From the NCBI GenBank assembly GCA_001566295.1, contig KQ964268.1, positions 310,001 through 374,000 on the forward strand: a DNA stretch of 64,000 bases, in the 5' to 3' direction. The position numbers were made by a program, and so were the translations under genes. This stretch comes from Microdochium bolleyi. Its lineage: Eukaryota > Ascomycota > Sordariomycetes > Xylariales > Microdochiaceae. Each line of letters begins with the position of its first letter. The first letter of the stretch is position 1. The notes under the pieces are model-generated. The model had not been told where the DNA came from, ran no database searches, and saw only the letters and a program-made list of their open reading frames with translations. Shown here in pieces: positions 11,461-23,280 of this stretch.

Positions 11461-11637
11461 ACAATCGTGTACGGTGCCTCGAGTTACGAGACAGCAGGAT
11501 GGTGGTTCCAACCCATTTATAATAGGTTTCCTCACAAATCATCACGCATCTTTCCATGAAACCAAATCACTACTTGCTACTGTTGGAGGTTGACTTCTAC
11601 GTGAGCTTCAGAGCTGTCACCCAGGATGCTGGAATTT

Positions 11638-12695
11638 TTAACCAAGCCGACCATTTTCCAACCACGCCGCACACTCCTGGCCCAGCTCCTCGCGCGCCTT
11701 GGCGAGGTATCTCCTACTATCCTCGTCCGACAACACGTCCGCCCAGCGGCCATTGGTGCCCTTGTGAATAAAGTTCTTGGCCCCTCCCTCGAACGCCATC
11801 TCCGCCTGCGGCGGACACATCAGATCGGCGTGCTCCTTCATCCACGCGAACGTCGAGTGCTCGACGGCGTCGGCGAACTTCGTCTCGGACATCTTTGGGG
11901 TCTCGAGGAACTCCGCGATGCGCCGCATCTCTCCGGGCAGGTCCCTCTTGAGATCGTTGAAGTGCACTAGCAGCAGGTTCGGCTGGCCCCGGGCCGCCGC
12001 GTCCCACCACATCTTGGTGTGGCTCCAGAACGGCCAGGGCACCGAAGCCCGCGAGTCGTCCTCGATCACATCGATCAGTAGGTCGCGCGGGTTGTCCGTG
12101 GCGGGCCGCTCGTAGGCCGGGCCCACGCGGTCGTCCCCGCTGTTGATGAGCGCAAGCCCCTCGTCCGTTATGATGGTGAAGTGGTGGTGGAAGCTCCAGA
12201 CCGTGTCGCGGCCGTCGCGGCCGACAAAGATGTACTTGGCCTCTGGGCTCCAGACGAGTGCGTCGAGCGGCAGGTGCGTCTTCATAAAGCGCCGGTGTGT
12301 CTGCGCCTCGAGGTAGCCGAGCATGGCCTCCCTCGGCAGCACGCGGAGGTCGACCCACGGGGAGAGCGAGCCGGCTGCGACGGTAGGGTCGGCGTCCTGC
12401 GTCAGCTGTGCGATGATCTGCTGCATCCACTGCGTTTGGAAAGAGGGTTCGTGGTTAGCAGGAAGCCAATCTGGTAGCAGCAGCGGCAGCAGTGCGTCTG
12501 GTGATCGCTGGACAGAACCAAGACTTCACTTACAGTTGTGCCCGACTTGCCCCATGTCGCAATGATAATGTCGTCGGGGCGGAATGGGAAGTCATTCCAG
12601 ACCTCCGAATTGACGTGGTGGTTGCGCAGCTCACGAGTTTTGACAGGCATATTGGACTTGCCGCCCCCGACTGTTGAGTTGTCGTTAGAACCCAT
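11638..12695 (-). CDS. Sulfotransferase family protein
   Basis: Two exons, 12695-12534 and 12429-11638, give 317 aa. The intron is GTAAGT...GCAG and splits the motif ATWGKSGTT|WMQQ. This is the PAPS 5'-phosphosulfate loop (residues about 46-56). Further family marks are HLPLDAL (the catalytic-His type HLP segment), YIFVGRDGRDTVWSFHHH (3'-phosphate loop) and LLVHFNDLKRDLPGEMRRIAEFL. The C-terminal GGAKNFIHKGTNGRW matches the RKGxxGxW signature. It transfers a sulfo group from PAPS to an unknown acceptor, probably a small molecule, in the cytosol. It lies between two decayed pieces of a duplicated block and may have been inserted there. The start was chosen at MGSNDN; a methionine eleven residues upstream is possible. 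Confidence 0.88.
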
Positions 12696-14319
12696 GGCGA
12701 ATGACCACGCTGAAAAGCAGAGCAGCAAAAGCTTTCAACGGCAGACAAGGTCCCCTGGACAGAGGTAAAAAGATGTCTTGAAAGTTGTCCTGAAGTGGGC
12801 GGCAAAGTGTTTAAATATCTGTTCCGTTCTGCCAAGGCTTATGGAGTAGTCGAAGACCATTAAGATGCATTGTCAGATAGGATGACAACATCGTTAGCGA
12901 GTCTGATTGGCTGCTGAACGCCTCTTACGTTCTTGCTTCTGCTTGAAGAGATTTGTGGCCCGTCAAGCTAGTGCTTACATGATATGCCCAGCGCCCAGAA
13001 CCTGCTTGGACGCATTGGCCGTCCACCTGACGACGACTGTGTCAGGGTCCTGCTCCCATTGGCACTGGCTTCCGCCGTACCAAGCACTGCAGTAGTCAAG
13101 TGACCAAAACCGAAATAGTCACGTTTCTCGAAATTCACCGATGCTATCGTGGCGTATTCTTTAATACAAAGAGTCCGCTTCCCTTGTTGTTGTAATCTGA
13201 CTACTTGCCCAAGTGTCCCGCTATTTCAACATCTAGCATTTGAATCTGAACCCCAGGTCTAGTACCGAAGCCCATTGTACAGTTGTCCAGGTGCCTAGGG
13301 AGACGTAGAGAAGTTGGAGACATTCAAGGCCCGCGGGTCTCTCAAGATCGTAGACTTCGGCAGCTCGAAACAGGAAGGCCGAAGCGGATAACCCACAATC
13401 CCATGAGGCAGTAAGACGAAACTGATTCTAATCGCGCAAATTCTTTCTCGAATCTAGAAGTATTGCTACTAGCTAGCATCCATTGTGGCCTTCCAGGCAT
13501 TCTCGATACGCCATGTGCGCTTCTACTAGGCATACCTGCCTGATGCAGGCAATGGCACCCAGTTGTGTGACGGCAATAGACACCTGGTCAGGGCACCGTC
13601 ATTTATGGATCTGGCAAGTGCTGACGGCTTACTTCCGCTCTACCCGAAAGTGGTATGTGAGGACGAAAGAAGGAATACTCCTCAATGCATTCTGCCCTCT
13701 GTTGCTGTTGCTAGTCTCAGCAGCTGCCGATGATAAGTGCATGATTCGTTGACTTCTGTAACTCGGACGCGATCTGGCTGTCCATTGTCCGTGCTCATGA
13801 CACCGTCCAAAGCGCATGCCTCTGATCTTTCAGTTGTAGTAATAGAATTTGGGTCCCTGCTAAGCGCAGAAATGCGCGATATCCATCAAGGATGAGGTGC
13901 CATATGGCTGTTGGACGTGATTGAATTGTAAGGGTTCGGTATTGCCTCCCAAGCTGAGATAGGTAAGGTCGTGGGGTGCATCAACTCAAAGTCACCAGGG
14001 CCCAGGCGGCAGGGTCCAGGGTCGTTTCTTGGTCACGGTAGCGTGCTGCTCAAACAACATGCATCGGGGGCGATTGGTCCCATCCTCACCCCCAGAATGA
14101 AGGGAGCCGGGGTCTCTTACGTATTACGAAAGCGACCCTCATATATCTGTCTAGTTTCTGCTGCCAGGTTCTCGAGCCTCAGTATGCTGTCAACTATGTT
14201 CAATGACTTTTATCCTTGATCGTTGTCCTTGTTTATGTGGCCATGAAAGGAATGGGGTACGAGGGGAGATGGCAAGGTGCGACTTGTCAGTGCGTGGGCC
14301 CGCGGGTTCCTGTCCATGA
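12696..14319. other. Gene-poor stretch
   Basis: 1.6 kb upstream of the sulfotransferase with no convincing coding sequence. Short ORFs only. Confidence 0.5.
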
Positions 14320-14400
14320 AAATTTACGATGGTATGACTCTACTTGCTTGGCCAGTTCGTCAAGACATGGCTGGTCATGGGAAACCCTACGACAGCCATC
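14320..14400 (+). pseudogene. HET-domain gene remnant
   Basis: About 75 bases encode DGMTLLAWPVRQDMAGHGKP, which matches DDMTLLAWPVLRDVAGQGRP of the intact HET-domain gene (near 32856-32915). No HET domain precedes it and the reading frame does not continue into the rest of the gene. It is a short relic, directly abutting a relic of the beta-lactamase-like gene. Confidence 0.8.
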
Positions 14401-14404
14401 CAAC

Positions 14405-14530
14405 CGGCACTTCTTGCACTTGTTACACCACGTTCTCCTTGCGCACCAGCCTCAATATCAGCATCCTCACATCTACCAACACAGCCTTCTTACATTCCCC
14501 CATCTCAAATACCAAGTCGTCCAACGTCAC
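14405..14530 (-). pseudogene. Remnant of the beta-lactamase-like gene 3' end
   Basis: The + strand sequence reads ..CTCCTTGCGCACCAGCCTCA.. through a ..CCCCATCTCAAATACCAAGTCGTCCA.. type block. It matches the 3' end of the minus-strand gene at 33937-35842 (about 33930-34036). Differences are mostly C/T and A/G transitions. The intervening 1 kb between HET and beta-lactamase tails present at 32.9-33.9 kb is missing here. Confidence 0.75.
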
Positions 14531-14976
14531 TGCAAATGTACCGCTGAAAGATCGGTACGGCGTATTCGTGAGGCCGACGAAGTAGTAGGGGCAAGTTGTG
14601 ATATTCCACGGATTATCCCCGGCGCACCAGGTTAATCATAGACATGTAATTGTGGAGACAAACATCTCTCAAAATCGGCCCTCTATAGGCATAGGCATCC
14701 AAGTACAGCAGGGTCCGACCGCCTTCCCTAAGTTACACCGTCCCATCAGGCTCCTCCGTGTCTATTTGTACGCCGGCCGGGCAACGAAAGTGCGCCCATC
14801 GCCAGAAGATTGTCTAGTAGAGTGCCGTGAGCCGTGAGGTTGATAAACAACTAGTGCGGCAGGTTGGTAAAGTCTGCATGATAGCCGAGCAAGTGGTAGC
14901 AGACCTCGAAGGCCGATAGCTGCCTCTCGGAAAAGATCTGGATTGCCGCCCTCATCAGAAAAGCTAACGGCTCTTT

Positions 14977-16073
14977 TCAGGACCTCCAGCCGCTGACCGT
15001 CATGACTGGCGCTTTGTTGGCCTCGGCCGCAGTGCCCTCGGAACTCTGATGGTCGCCGCTGTCCAGCCTACGGAGCTGGCGCGAAAACTGACTGCCGTGT
15101 GGGAGGTGTTGCGGCAGACTGTCGGGCCCGCGGCCTGCGGCCGCGTGGTCGCTGGCGGGCAGGAGGCGTAGGCGGCGGAGCAACCAGAAGATTTGCGCTT
15201 TGGTTTTAGGCAAGCACGCCGCGATTAAGCCGATGAGCAGCTGGAGGGCGCACAGCAGGTCATACAGTGGGGTAGATAGGGGTTTATAGATTTGGCCGTT
15301 CATGTAGGTGTTAAGAAACCAGGCCAGATATATAACTTCGACGGCACTCGCGCCCAGGCCGGCCGTCATCAGGAATGTAATGGCCAGCTTCTCGGCCCGT
15401 GTGCGGATTGCGTAGATCAAAGTCAGGGGTAGCAGTGAAAGGACCAGGTTGCAGATCAAATTGCACCCTGGATGGCAGCCCGAAGGAGGCTGGTCAGCTT
15501 TCTGATTCGGAATTGCCCGGCGGCATGTAAGCAAGCGGCAAGGAGGGGAACAGTACAGTGATAGGTCAGGGCCCACGTCAATAGTGCGGGCGTGGGTATG
15601 CAGACAGCGTCCGCGGTAGGTGTCCACAGGGCCGTCAGCGGCACGCAGATGCTGAAGTTTATGGCGGTGACAGCAACGAGCCAGACAGCGTTGACGGCAA
15701 TGACGGACCACAGCGTCCACCGCCACCACCACCATTGCTGGCGCAACGGGAGCAGCATCAACCCAATCGAAATCCGGGTCATGTTGAGTGCCAACATCCA
15801 GAGAAGGCCCATCGCCCACAGGAGCGGGGATTCGAAAATGGGACCCGGCGAGACAAACGTCTCCATACCCAGACCGCGCACATAAAGCACAATCTGGAGA
15901 GAAAACTGACCGATGGTGAAGAGCAAGGCGACTGCTGCCGTAGTATCGTCCCACCCCCATCCCCGCGGAGACTGTCGCGCCACGCGGAACCGGACAGCGG
16001 AAACGACCAAGGCCGTGGCTAGGAGCACCGAGGCGGGCACCCAGAAGACTGGGAAATAGGTGCGATCGATCAT
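14977..16073 (-). CDS. Rhodopsin-domain seven-helix integral membrane protein
   Basis: Two exons, 16073-15557 and 15467-14977, give 335 aa. The intron GTACTG...CCAG joins LTYH-W-CNLICNLVLSLLPL, which restores the usual conserved helix. Hydrophobic segments run through the first 270 residues: helix 1 (VFWVPASVLLATALVVSAV), WDD..A..ALLFTIGQFSLQIVLYV, ALNMTRISIGLMLL, VIAVNAVWLVAVTAINFSICVPL, and then SLLPLTLIYAI, ITFLMTAGLGASAVEVIYLAW and the final LLCALQLLIGLIAACLP. The order WGWDD, CVP and LLP fits the fungal 'rhodopsin domain-containing' / SAT20-like membrane proteins of unknown function. The C-terminal tail is cytosolic and basic. Confidence 0.75.
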
Positions 16074-18801
16074 GGCGGGAGCAGCAGTAGGGACCCGGAA
16101 AGTTGTAAAGCCGAAGACGGTTTGACTTCAGTTGTGGGCATAGCAGCAAGAGCAGGTCCAGGAAATCGGGTCGACCTCCTCCTTTTAAGGTCTGCCGCAA
16201 AGGCTGCTATGTCGGGCGAAGGAAACGGGACAGGTGAGCGACATGAAAGGGACATGTCGTCCATCTCGACATCCCAAGGAATTGCACCTCATCCCTCATC
16301 ACACAGTGTTCTGTCTTGGAGTAAGAAGACGCCACCAACTTCCGCTAACAGGGCGCCACGATTACAAAACAGCTAGGCATGGGTATTGTCCTCCGCGCGA
16401 AGGGACTTGTCACAAGTTCCGGCTCCCCCGGCGCGCGCTAGGAGCGGGGGAAGGCGGAAAAGACAAGTTTCGCGGCCCACAGCATCATCCGGGGAAACCC
16501 CCTGTTGCCAATAATGAGTCTCGGACATAGGTCCGATATTTGGCGGCTGATCGACTCCCCGGATCCCACACCACAATGTAGCCAACCGGAGCCAGCGCCG
16601 GCCACCACTTTACCAAATTACAGACACTCTCACCGGGCACATGCACCCGAGCCGCGTCAGACGCACTGACGCTCGAGGCTGCGCGTTTCGTCACATGTGC
16701 GGGTGCGTGTGTGACTCTTTAATGCAGGTCCCTTGCTTGCACGCATGCGTGCGCCGATGCAGTCGGACGGTTCCACGGTACGCAGACAAATAAATACTCA
16801 AGCACACACGTGAAGAGAAGAGGGTGTGGTAATTGGTGTGTCCCGGGCTGGCCGAGATTTGATATCACTGCTGGTTTCCTTTTGTTTTAGAGGGGAGGGA
16901 GCGGCACCGCGTATTGAAAGCACTTGTCACAGGCGGCGCAAGGCGATCAGCATCGACACCACCACCACCACCACCACGAGAAAACCCAAAAGAAGAAGAA
17001 TAACGAGGGCGAATCCTGAAACCAATTGAGAGAGCCCAAATGCGCCTCCTGCGTAGCACGCAAAACCCACCCAGACATCGGAAGCGGGCAAGGTCGAGAG
17101 GGTGCAAGCATTGTCCGCAACCACCTCGGCGCATCCCGAGAATGCGGCTGTGCCGTCTCTGCATGGGGGATAGAGTGAGTACCCACCTGAGGCTGCGATC
17201 GACCGCTCCGTTTCCATCTCGACACACACTTGCATATGGGCCCGAGATGACACATCATAATATCGACTTGCCTAACTCTCGTTCATGGTGGTTCTGCATG
17301 CTGCAAAGTGCGACTTCTGTGAGAAGCACAAGCGTACAGTAGCGACCGCAATCCGTGTCCACCAACAACTTGACAGAGAGGATTCCCGCACGCGCCATGG
17401 CGACCCACTTGTGGCTGAAGACTGTGTGAATAGCATCCAGCACTATGTATCGTCCATACAGGCCACCTCCATTTCTGGCTTGTCTTGGGTACGCTAATGC
17501 TCCAGCGATCCCCCTATCACGATGCGTCCTGGCTGAAGCAGGATTACTCAGCCGCAGATGCTTGAGAGATTGCGCCACCATAGTAAGGCTTCGATTTGCC
17601 ACATCAACTCGACATGCCATTATGGACAGCATCGACTATGACTTTCCAGACGACTATGAAGTCGATCTGCGATCACCGCAGATCAACAATGGTCTTTATT
17701 CAAGCCCCGCTAGCCAGCTCCACAACAGTCACAGCCGAAGCTCGAGCCTACCGCATCGATCTGGTTGTGCTTGGACAGGCTTAGTCGTGGCGCCATGGGT
17801 GTCGTGGCTGTCACGAAGATTGCAGCAAGGATATAGTGATTGCAATCTGTCACCTCGCGGTGGAGGACAAAAAGCTGACACATGATTCGCGGCCGCTGCT
17901 GCCTTGGGCTGATCCGGTTGACTTACCTGGCGCCACAATGCGCCACAGCTTCCACAATGGAATTGTTCTCGTCGAAGACGCGCAGCCACAGTGCTTGGCT
18001 TCATCGCTTTTAATGTCGATGGATCCTGCTGGCGCTTCGCCCGAAAACCTGAGTACACTGGCTGCGCAACTTGGCTGTTCGTTTCAGGGGAACAGTTCTC
18101 CGATCATGCAAGCAAAAGGCAAAGATGATAGAAGCGACGATGTCGTGACCTTACCCCGCCACAGCCTGGTGATGATTGGGTGCATGTGGCACAGGAGCTT
18201 ATGCAGGCGGCTGATGTGGCAGTGGCTTGCATCTTGCAGCTGAAACCTCAGAGCTGAACAGCGACCGGTGAGGCAGCCAGCCACTTCTGCGTGCAAGTAC
18301 AGTACCGTCTCTGCAAGACGAGAGAAGCACCCATACACCACGGCCGCGTTTCTGAACGAGCCATATAGGGTCATTTGATCTAACACCTCCTTCTCTCCAC
18401 GGAAATAACGGAATCGAGTTCAGCATTCGCAAACGGGGGTCGACGATGAAGACGCGTGCCCCATTACTACCGAAGGGCTGAATCGTGACCGCCGACATCC
18501 AGCCAGCTTGTCTGATTTGTTCGGCAGATGACATGCTGGACTGCGAAGGGAGTGGACTCTTGGGTAAGGCGCAAGCGACACCCAATCAATCACGACCACG
18601 CGATCGACCGCATGGGAATGCTGCATGTAAGCGCCGGGGCGTTCTGCCCCTCAACCACGTGGAACCACAGCCTGATCCTGCGTCCATCAGATACTGTAAA
18701 TATCGCCCATGTATTACCTTCGACACTTCCACCTGTCGTAACTCCGCCATCCACTACTTCCCAAGGAGTACTCGGGCAATATTCCAGTAGATCCACCAGT
18801 A
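16074..18801. other. Gene-poor stretch upstream of the NLR
   Basis: 2.7 kb. It contains a (CAC)n run at 16957-16977. An ORF beginning MDSIDYDFPDDYEVDLRSPQ at 17622 and others of about 130 codons show no recognisable domain; none is convincing. Confidence 0.45.
16957..16977 (+). repeat. (CAC)n microsatellite
   Basis: Seven CAC triplets in non-coding DNA. Confidence 0.9.
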
Positions 18802-21800
18802 ATGGCCGACCCACGAAAATACACTGTTGGCTGGATTTGTGCCCTCTCTCTCGAATTCGACGCCGCCCAGGCCCTGCTCGACGAGGAGCACGACGAGATA
18901 CCTCCGGTCGCCCAGCGCGATGATAACAGCTATGCTCTAGGCAGCATCGGCAAACACAACATCGTCCTTGCCGTCTTGCCTGATGGCGAGTACGGCCTCA
19001 CGTCAGCGACCGCTGTAGCACGAAATATGCTACACAGCTTCCCGAATGTGCGCATCGGGTTGATGGTCGGAATTGGGGGCGGTGCACCCAGCTTGAAACA
19101 TGATATACGTCTCGGCGACGTTGTCGTCAGTAGGCGCGACGGAGGAAAGGGTGGCGTGTTTCAGTACGACTATGGCAAGGCGGTCCAGAACAAGGTTATC
19201 TCCTTCCAGTATACAGACTTTCTCGACCAGCCGCCAATGGCGCTGCGGACTGCGGTCGCTGCCTTAAAGAGCAAACACAAACGGAAAGGTCACCAGCTCA
19301 ATACGAGTATCGAAGAAGCACTTCGGAAATGGCCGCGACTGGAAGGCGAATATTCGCGTCCGCCTCTCGAGAGCGACAGGCTTTACAAATCCGATGTCGT
19401 CCATCCAGACTCATCAAAAGAATGCGCCACCGTGTGCGACTCCTCTCCAGATAATCTCGTGAGCCGAACGCAGCGCGGCGAACGTCAGGATAACCCTGCC
19501 ATCCACTACGGTCTCGTTGCTAGCGCGAACACGTTGATGAAGGATGTACGTGTTCGAGACAGGCTGGCAGCTGACAACAACGTGCTCTGCTTCGAGATGG
19601 AGGCCGCGGGCTTGATGAACCAGTTCCCGTGTCTGGTAATCCGCGGCATCTGCGACTACGCCGACTCGCACAAGAACAAGGAGTGGCAGGGGTATGCGGC
19701 GATGGTTGCGGCGGCGTATGCAAAGGAGCTGTTGCACCAGGTACCGCCTAACAAGGTCGAGGCGGAGAGACCTATCTTGGAGATTCTTGGCAAAAGTCAG
19801 TGGTCGGGTCATGCTGTACTTGCGTATGCTAATAGTGTATAGTTGAACATCAAATTGAGGACATACATCAAACATCGCTGGCGATTAAGGCTGGGAATGA
19901 TTCTATCAGGTCCGGGCTCCTCAGCGACAAAATTGAAAATTGGTTACGGCCACCCGACCCGTCGACAAACGCCAACCACGCAAGAGAGCTCCGGCAAGAG
20001 GGTACCGGGGCATGGCTCTTGCAGCACCCAGTATTCCAGTCGTGGAAGGCGGGGACGCGCCAACATGTATGGCTCCACGGGCTCGCGGGCTGCGGCAAGA
20101 CTGTCCTCAGCACGACATTACTAGACCACCTCGAGAAGGGTAAGGACCGAGTAGTTCTCAGCTTCTTCTTCGACTTTAGCGACGCCTCGAAGCAGACCGT
20201 GAACGGTATGTTGCGGTCACTTGCCTTCCAGCTGTACCGAACCATGACTGCGTCCGCGTCGTATCTAGACGCCTTGTACAGGACACATCTTGATGGCCAC
20301 AAACAGCCCAGTATGAAGGAGCTAGTTGATGTCGTATGCGAGATGCTCGCAAGCCACAAAAGTGTTGCTATCATCCTTGATGCCCTCGACGAATCGATCG
20401 AGCGGGATGACCTTCTCTCCAACATCGAAGCCATTATTTCCAGGCCGCAGTCAAGGCACGTTCAGCTGATCTGCACCAGTCGGCCCGAAGCAAAGTTACA
20501 ACGCGACATGCCTAAGATGATAGGAGAAGAGAATTGTTTGACACTAGACAAGACGGCGGTCAACGGGGATATTCGATCCTATGTCGTGGCACAACTTGGG
20601 CAACACCGTGACTTCATAGAGAAGCGTCTATCGCAAGACCTCCTCAAGCAAATTCAGAGCAAAGTCGGAGACGGGGCGGATGGCATGTAAGTTGTCGGCT
20701 TGGATTGTGCTTTATGCCCGACATACTAACGCATGACAGGTTCAGGTGGGCGTTCTGTCAGCTCGACACTCTAGCGCGCTGTCCTCATATAACAGCTATC
20801 AGAGAGGCTCTTAAAAGCCTACCGCGCAGCCTTGATGAGACGTACAACCGCATGCTAGACAGCATACCAGCAAAGAAAATAGACGACTCGTTCCGGCTGC
20901 TCCAGTTCCTGGTGCATTCTAAGCGTCCGCTTCGGCTGGCGGAAGCCACAGAAATAATCGCAACACAGATCGAAGGAGAAGTGGCTGGCAGTTTCAACGT
21001 CGAAAATCGATTATTCCGCGAAACCGACATTTTGGACTATTGCCCAGGGTTGGTAGTTGTCGTTCACGCCGACGTTGATGAGCTTCATCTCTCTCACTTT
21101 TCGGTCAAAGAGTATCTTCTCGGAATCAGTCATATCAAGCTTTCAACTGCTAGCATCTCAATCACGATGACCTGCCTCGCATACCTCACGGGTATCAAAG
21201 GCAGTCAGGCCGAGATCAGGAATAATTTTCCGATGGCGCGATTTGCTGCAGAGATATGGACCGGCTTTGCCGCTTCTGCGGAACCAGACGGGAGCGTGAT
21301 GAATGCAGTTGTGGGATTCTTGCTAGAGGAGACGACATTCCAGAGATGGTGCCGACTATACCAGCAAGACAAAGCCTGGAAAGATGACCCTGGACATCCA
21401 TATGGATCGCGCCTTTACTACGCTTGCCTTGGGGGCCTTGCTAGAACTGCGAAGGCGCTTTTGGAGAAGGACGCGGACATCAACGCACGGGGCGGCCGGT
21501 ACGGCAACGCTCTACAGGCTGCCTCACTCGGAGGCCACGCCGAGGTTGTCAAGCTTCTCGTNNNNNNNNNNNNNNNNNNNNNNNNNNNNNNNNNNNNNNN
21601 NNNNNNNNNNNNNNNNNNNNNNNNNNNNNNNNNNNNNNNNNNNNNNNNNNNNNNNNNNNNNNNNNNNNNNNNNNNNNNNNNNNNNNNNNNNNNNNNNNNN
21701 NNNNNNNNNNNNNNNNNNNNNNNNNNNNNNNNNNNNNNNNNNNNNNNNNNNNNNNNNNNNNNNNNNNNNNNNNNNNNNNNNNNNNNNNNNNNNNNNNNNN

Positions 21801-22052
21801 NNNNNNNNNNNNNNNNNNNNNNNNNNNNNNNNNNNNNNNNNNNNNNNNNNNNNNNNNNNNNNNNNNNNNNNNNNNNNNNNNNNNNNNNNNNNNNNNNNNN
21901 NNNNNNNNNNNNNNNNCGAGGTTGTCAAGCTTCTCGTGGAAAAGGGCGCGAACATCAACGCACAGGGCGGCCGGTACAGCAACGCTCTACAGGCTGCCTC
22001 ATCTGGAGGCCACGCAGAGATTGTCAAACTTCTCGTGGAGAATGACCCATAG
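18802..22052 (+). CDS. NLR-like protein: PNP_UDP - NACHT - ankyrin repeats
   Basis: Exons 18802-19795, 19843-20686 and 20740-22052, with a sequence gap at 21562-21916. Residues about 5-325 form a nucleoside-phosphorylase-like domain (VGWICALSLEFDAAQ, VGIGGGAPSLKHDIRLGDVV, CFEMEAAGLMNQFPCLVIRG). A linker (IEDIHQTSLAIKAG) leads to a NACHT domain with Walker A GLAGCGKTVL, Walker B AIILDALDES and a CTSRPE sensor-like motif. The helical region LPRSLDETYNRML and an SHFSVKEYLL motif follow. Ankyrin units AL.EKDADINARGGRYGNALQAASLGGHAEVVKLLV then begin. Fungal NLRs of this build act in allorecognition and immune-like cell death; the PNP domain is the putative effector. The gap changes frame, so its length is only nominal. 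Confidence 0.9.
21465..22052 (+). repeat. Near-identical ankyrin-coding repeats around an assembly gap
   Basis: Both gap edges carry the same CGAGGTTGTCAAGCTTCTCG, and the units on either side are almost identical over about 99 bases. The unresolved bases therefore lie inside a homogenised ankyrin array. The true copy number is unknown. Confidence 0.9.
21562..21916. other. Assembly gap (355 N)
   Basis: Run of N inside the ankyrin array. Reading frames left and right of it disagree by one base, so the stated gap size is not exact. Confidence 0.99.
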
Positions 22053-22215
22053 GGCGGCGAGTTTAGTAATACTTATTGATAGATTTGTTGTCGACTTGAG
22101 TGCTGGGGATGGATGTAGCCTCACCGCTCTGAAGTTAGCCGTCTTTAAGAGCCATCAAGCTCTGGGAAGGTCACTAATGGTACAAGATGAGGTAGCTGTT
22201 TCGGGCTTCTATTAG
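22050..22215 (+). pseudogene. Decayed continuation of the ankyrin array
   Basis: The TAG stop falls where intact units read CAG in the QGGRYSNAL segment. The bases after it read GGEFSN, then lose frame. Further on, TALKLAVFKSHQALGRSL still looks like an ankyrin helix pair. The array once extended further. Confidence 0.55.
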
Positions 22216-23280
22216 TTCCGTTTGTTTTCTCAGTCACAGCAAGCCTTAATAGTCATACGAAGATTTACGGCATGATCCCAAGACCCTGCGATTCGATAGT
22301 TAAGCGGCCTAGAACCCTTTGAAAGCTTCTTATAGCTCAGACGTTCGTATCAAGCGATTGAGGCCCGGCAAAGCCATGTGTCAAGAATGTCTCTCGTGAA
22401 ATCGCCTTAATCATAGACGCATTGTGATTATCACCAGCGTGTTTCAAGCTTCTGTGGTTTGCGCAGGACTTCTAGACGTGCAGTGCTAACGGATATTACA
22501 AAATCAAGGCAAGCAACGTCATCAGGTCTTCGATTTTTGCACATTCTGATTTGCTCAATCGCAAGGCAAAACTGTAGGAGAGTAGAAGGTCGGGATCCAC
22601 AATAGCAGCACTCCGTCATTGCCCGGACCCGATCGTCCGGAGAATGTCAAGAGCATGATAGCATGGTAGCGTACACCAATTTCGAATTTCGCTCTTCAGC
22701 ACAATACCACGAACATAGCCGCAGGTGGAATTGCTGCTCTGTCGTCGTTTCAAGAGCATTTTGTGGCCGACAATACGCGCGCGGTCGTCTATAATCAGAC
22801 CAGCTTCGGGCTCGTTCAATTCCCTATCTCGCTCCACTTTTGGATAGTACTTCTCGTGGAACAATCTGCACGGTGCACGCCACAATACGCCATACCCTGT
22901 GGTCCGTGCGGAAACATCAACTAGTGTCTGAAAAGCGGACACACATACCGGTCGCTACTGTACTTGACTCTCTGCTCAAGGTGTCCGAACTAGAATATTG
23001 CAAGCAGCTCATCTGCCCACTCATGCTGGCGGGTGGGAGGAGCCACGCCAGCGTGCCATTTCCATGCAGGTGTGGGAACGTGCAGTGAGGATCGTCGGGA
23101 CGAGCTGCTAGCCAGGGCGAGCAAGCACAGCTACACGCGTATGCCAGCGCTATGCAGTCCCTTGGGCGGATGATCATCCGTTCGGTCCAGCTGAGCGCGA
23201 CAGGGGCACGAGGGTAGCGCAAGATGCTTCACATTCGCAGCGACCTAACAATATCCTTGCCCTGAAGTAGCTCCCGCCAG
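22216..23280. other. No gene seen
   Basis: About 1 kb after the NLR. ORFs are short. The last 200 bases may hold the lost 5' end of the following pseudogene. Confidence 0.5.

Noticed and set aside
16927..17253. 108-codon minus-strand ORF with a hydrophobic C-terminus
   Set aside because: Its poly-Val comes from reading the (CAC)n repeat backwards. There is no upstream exon or signal peptide, so it is not supported as a gene.
17622..18243. Possible gene upstream of the NLR
   Set aside because: The N-terminal text (MDSIDYDFPDDYEVDL) looks protein-like, but frames break, splice sites are not convincing and no domain appears.
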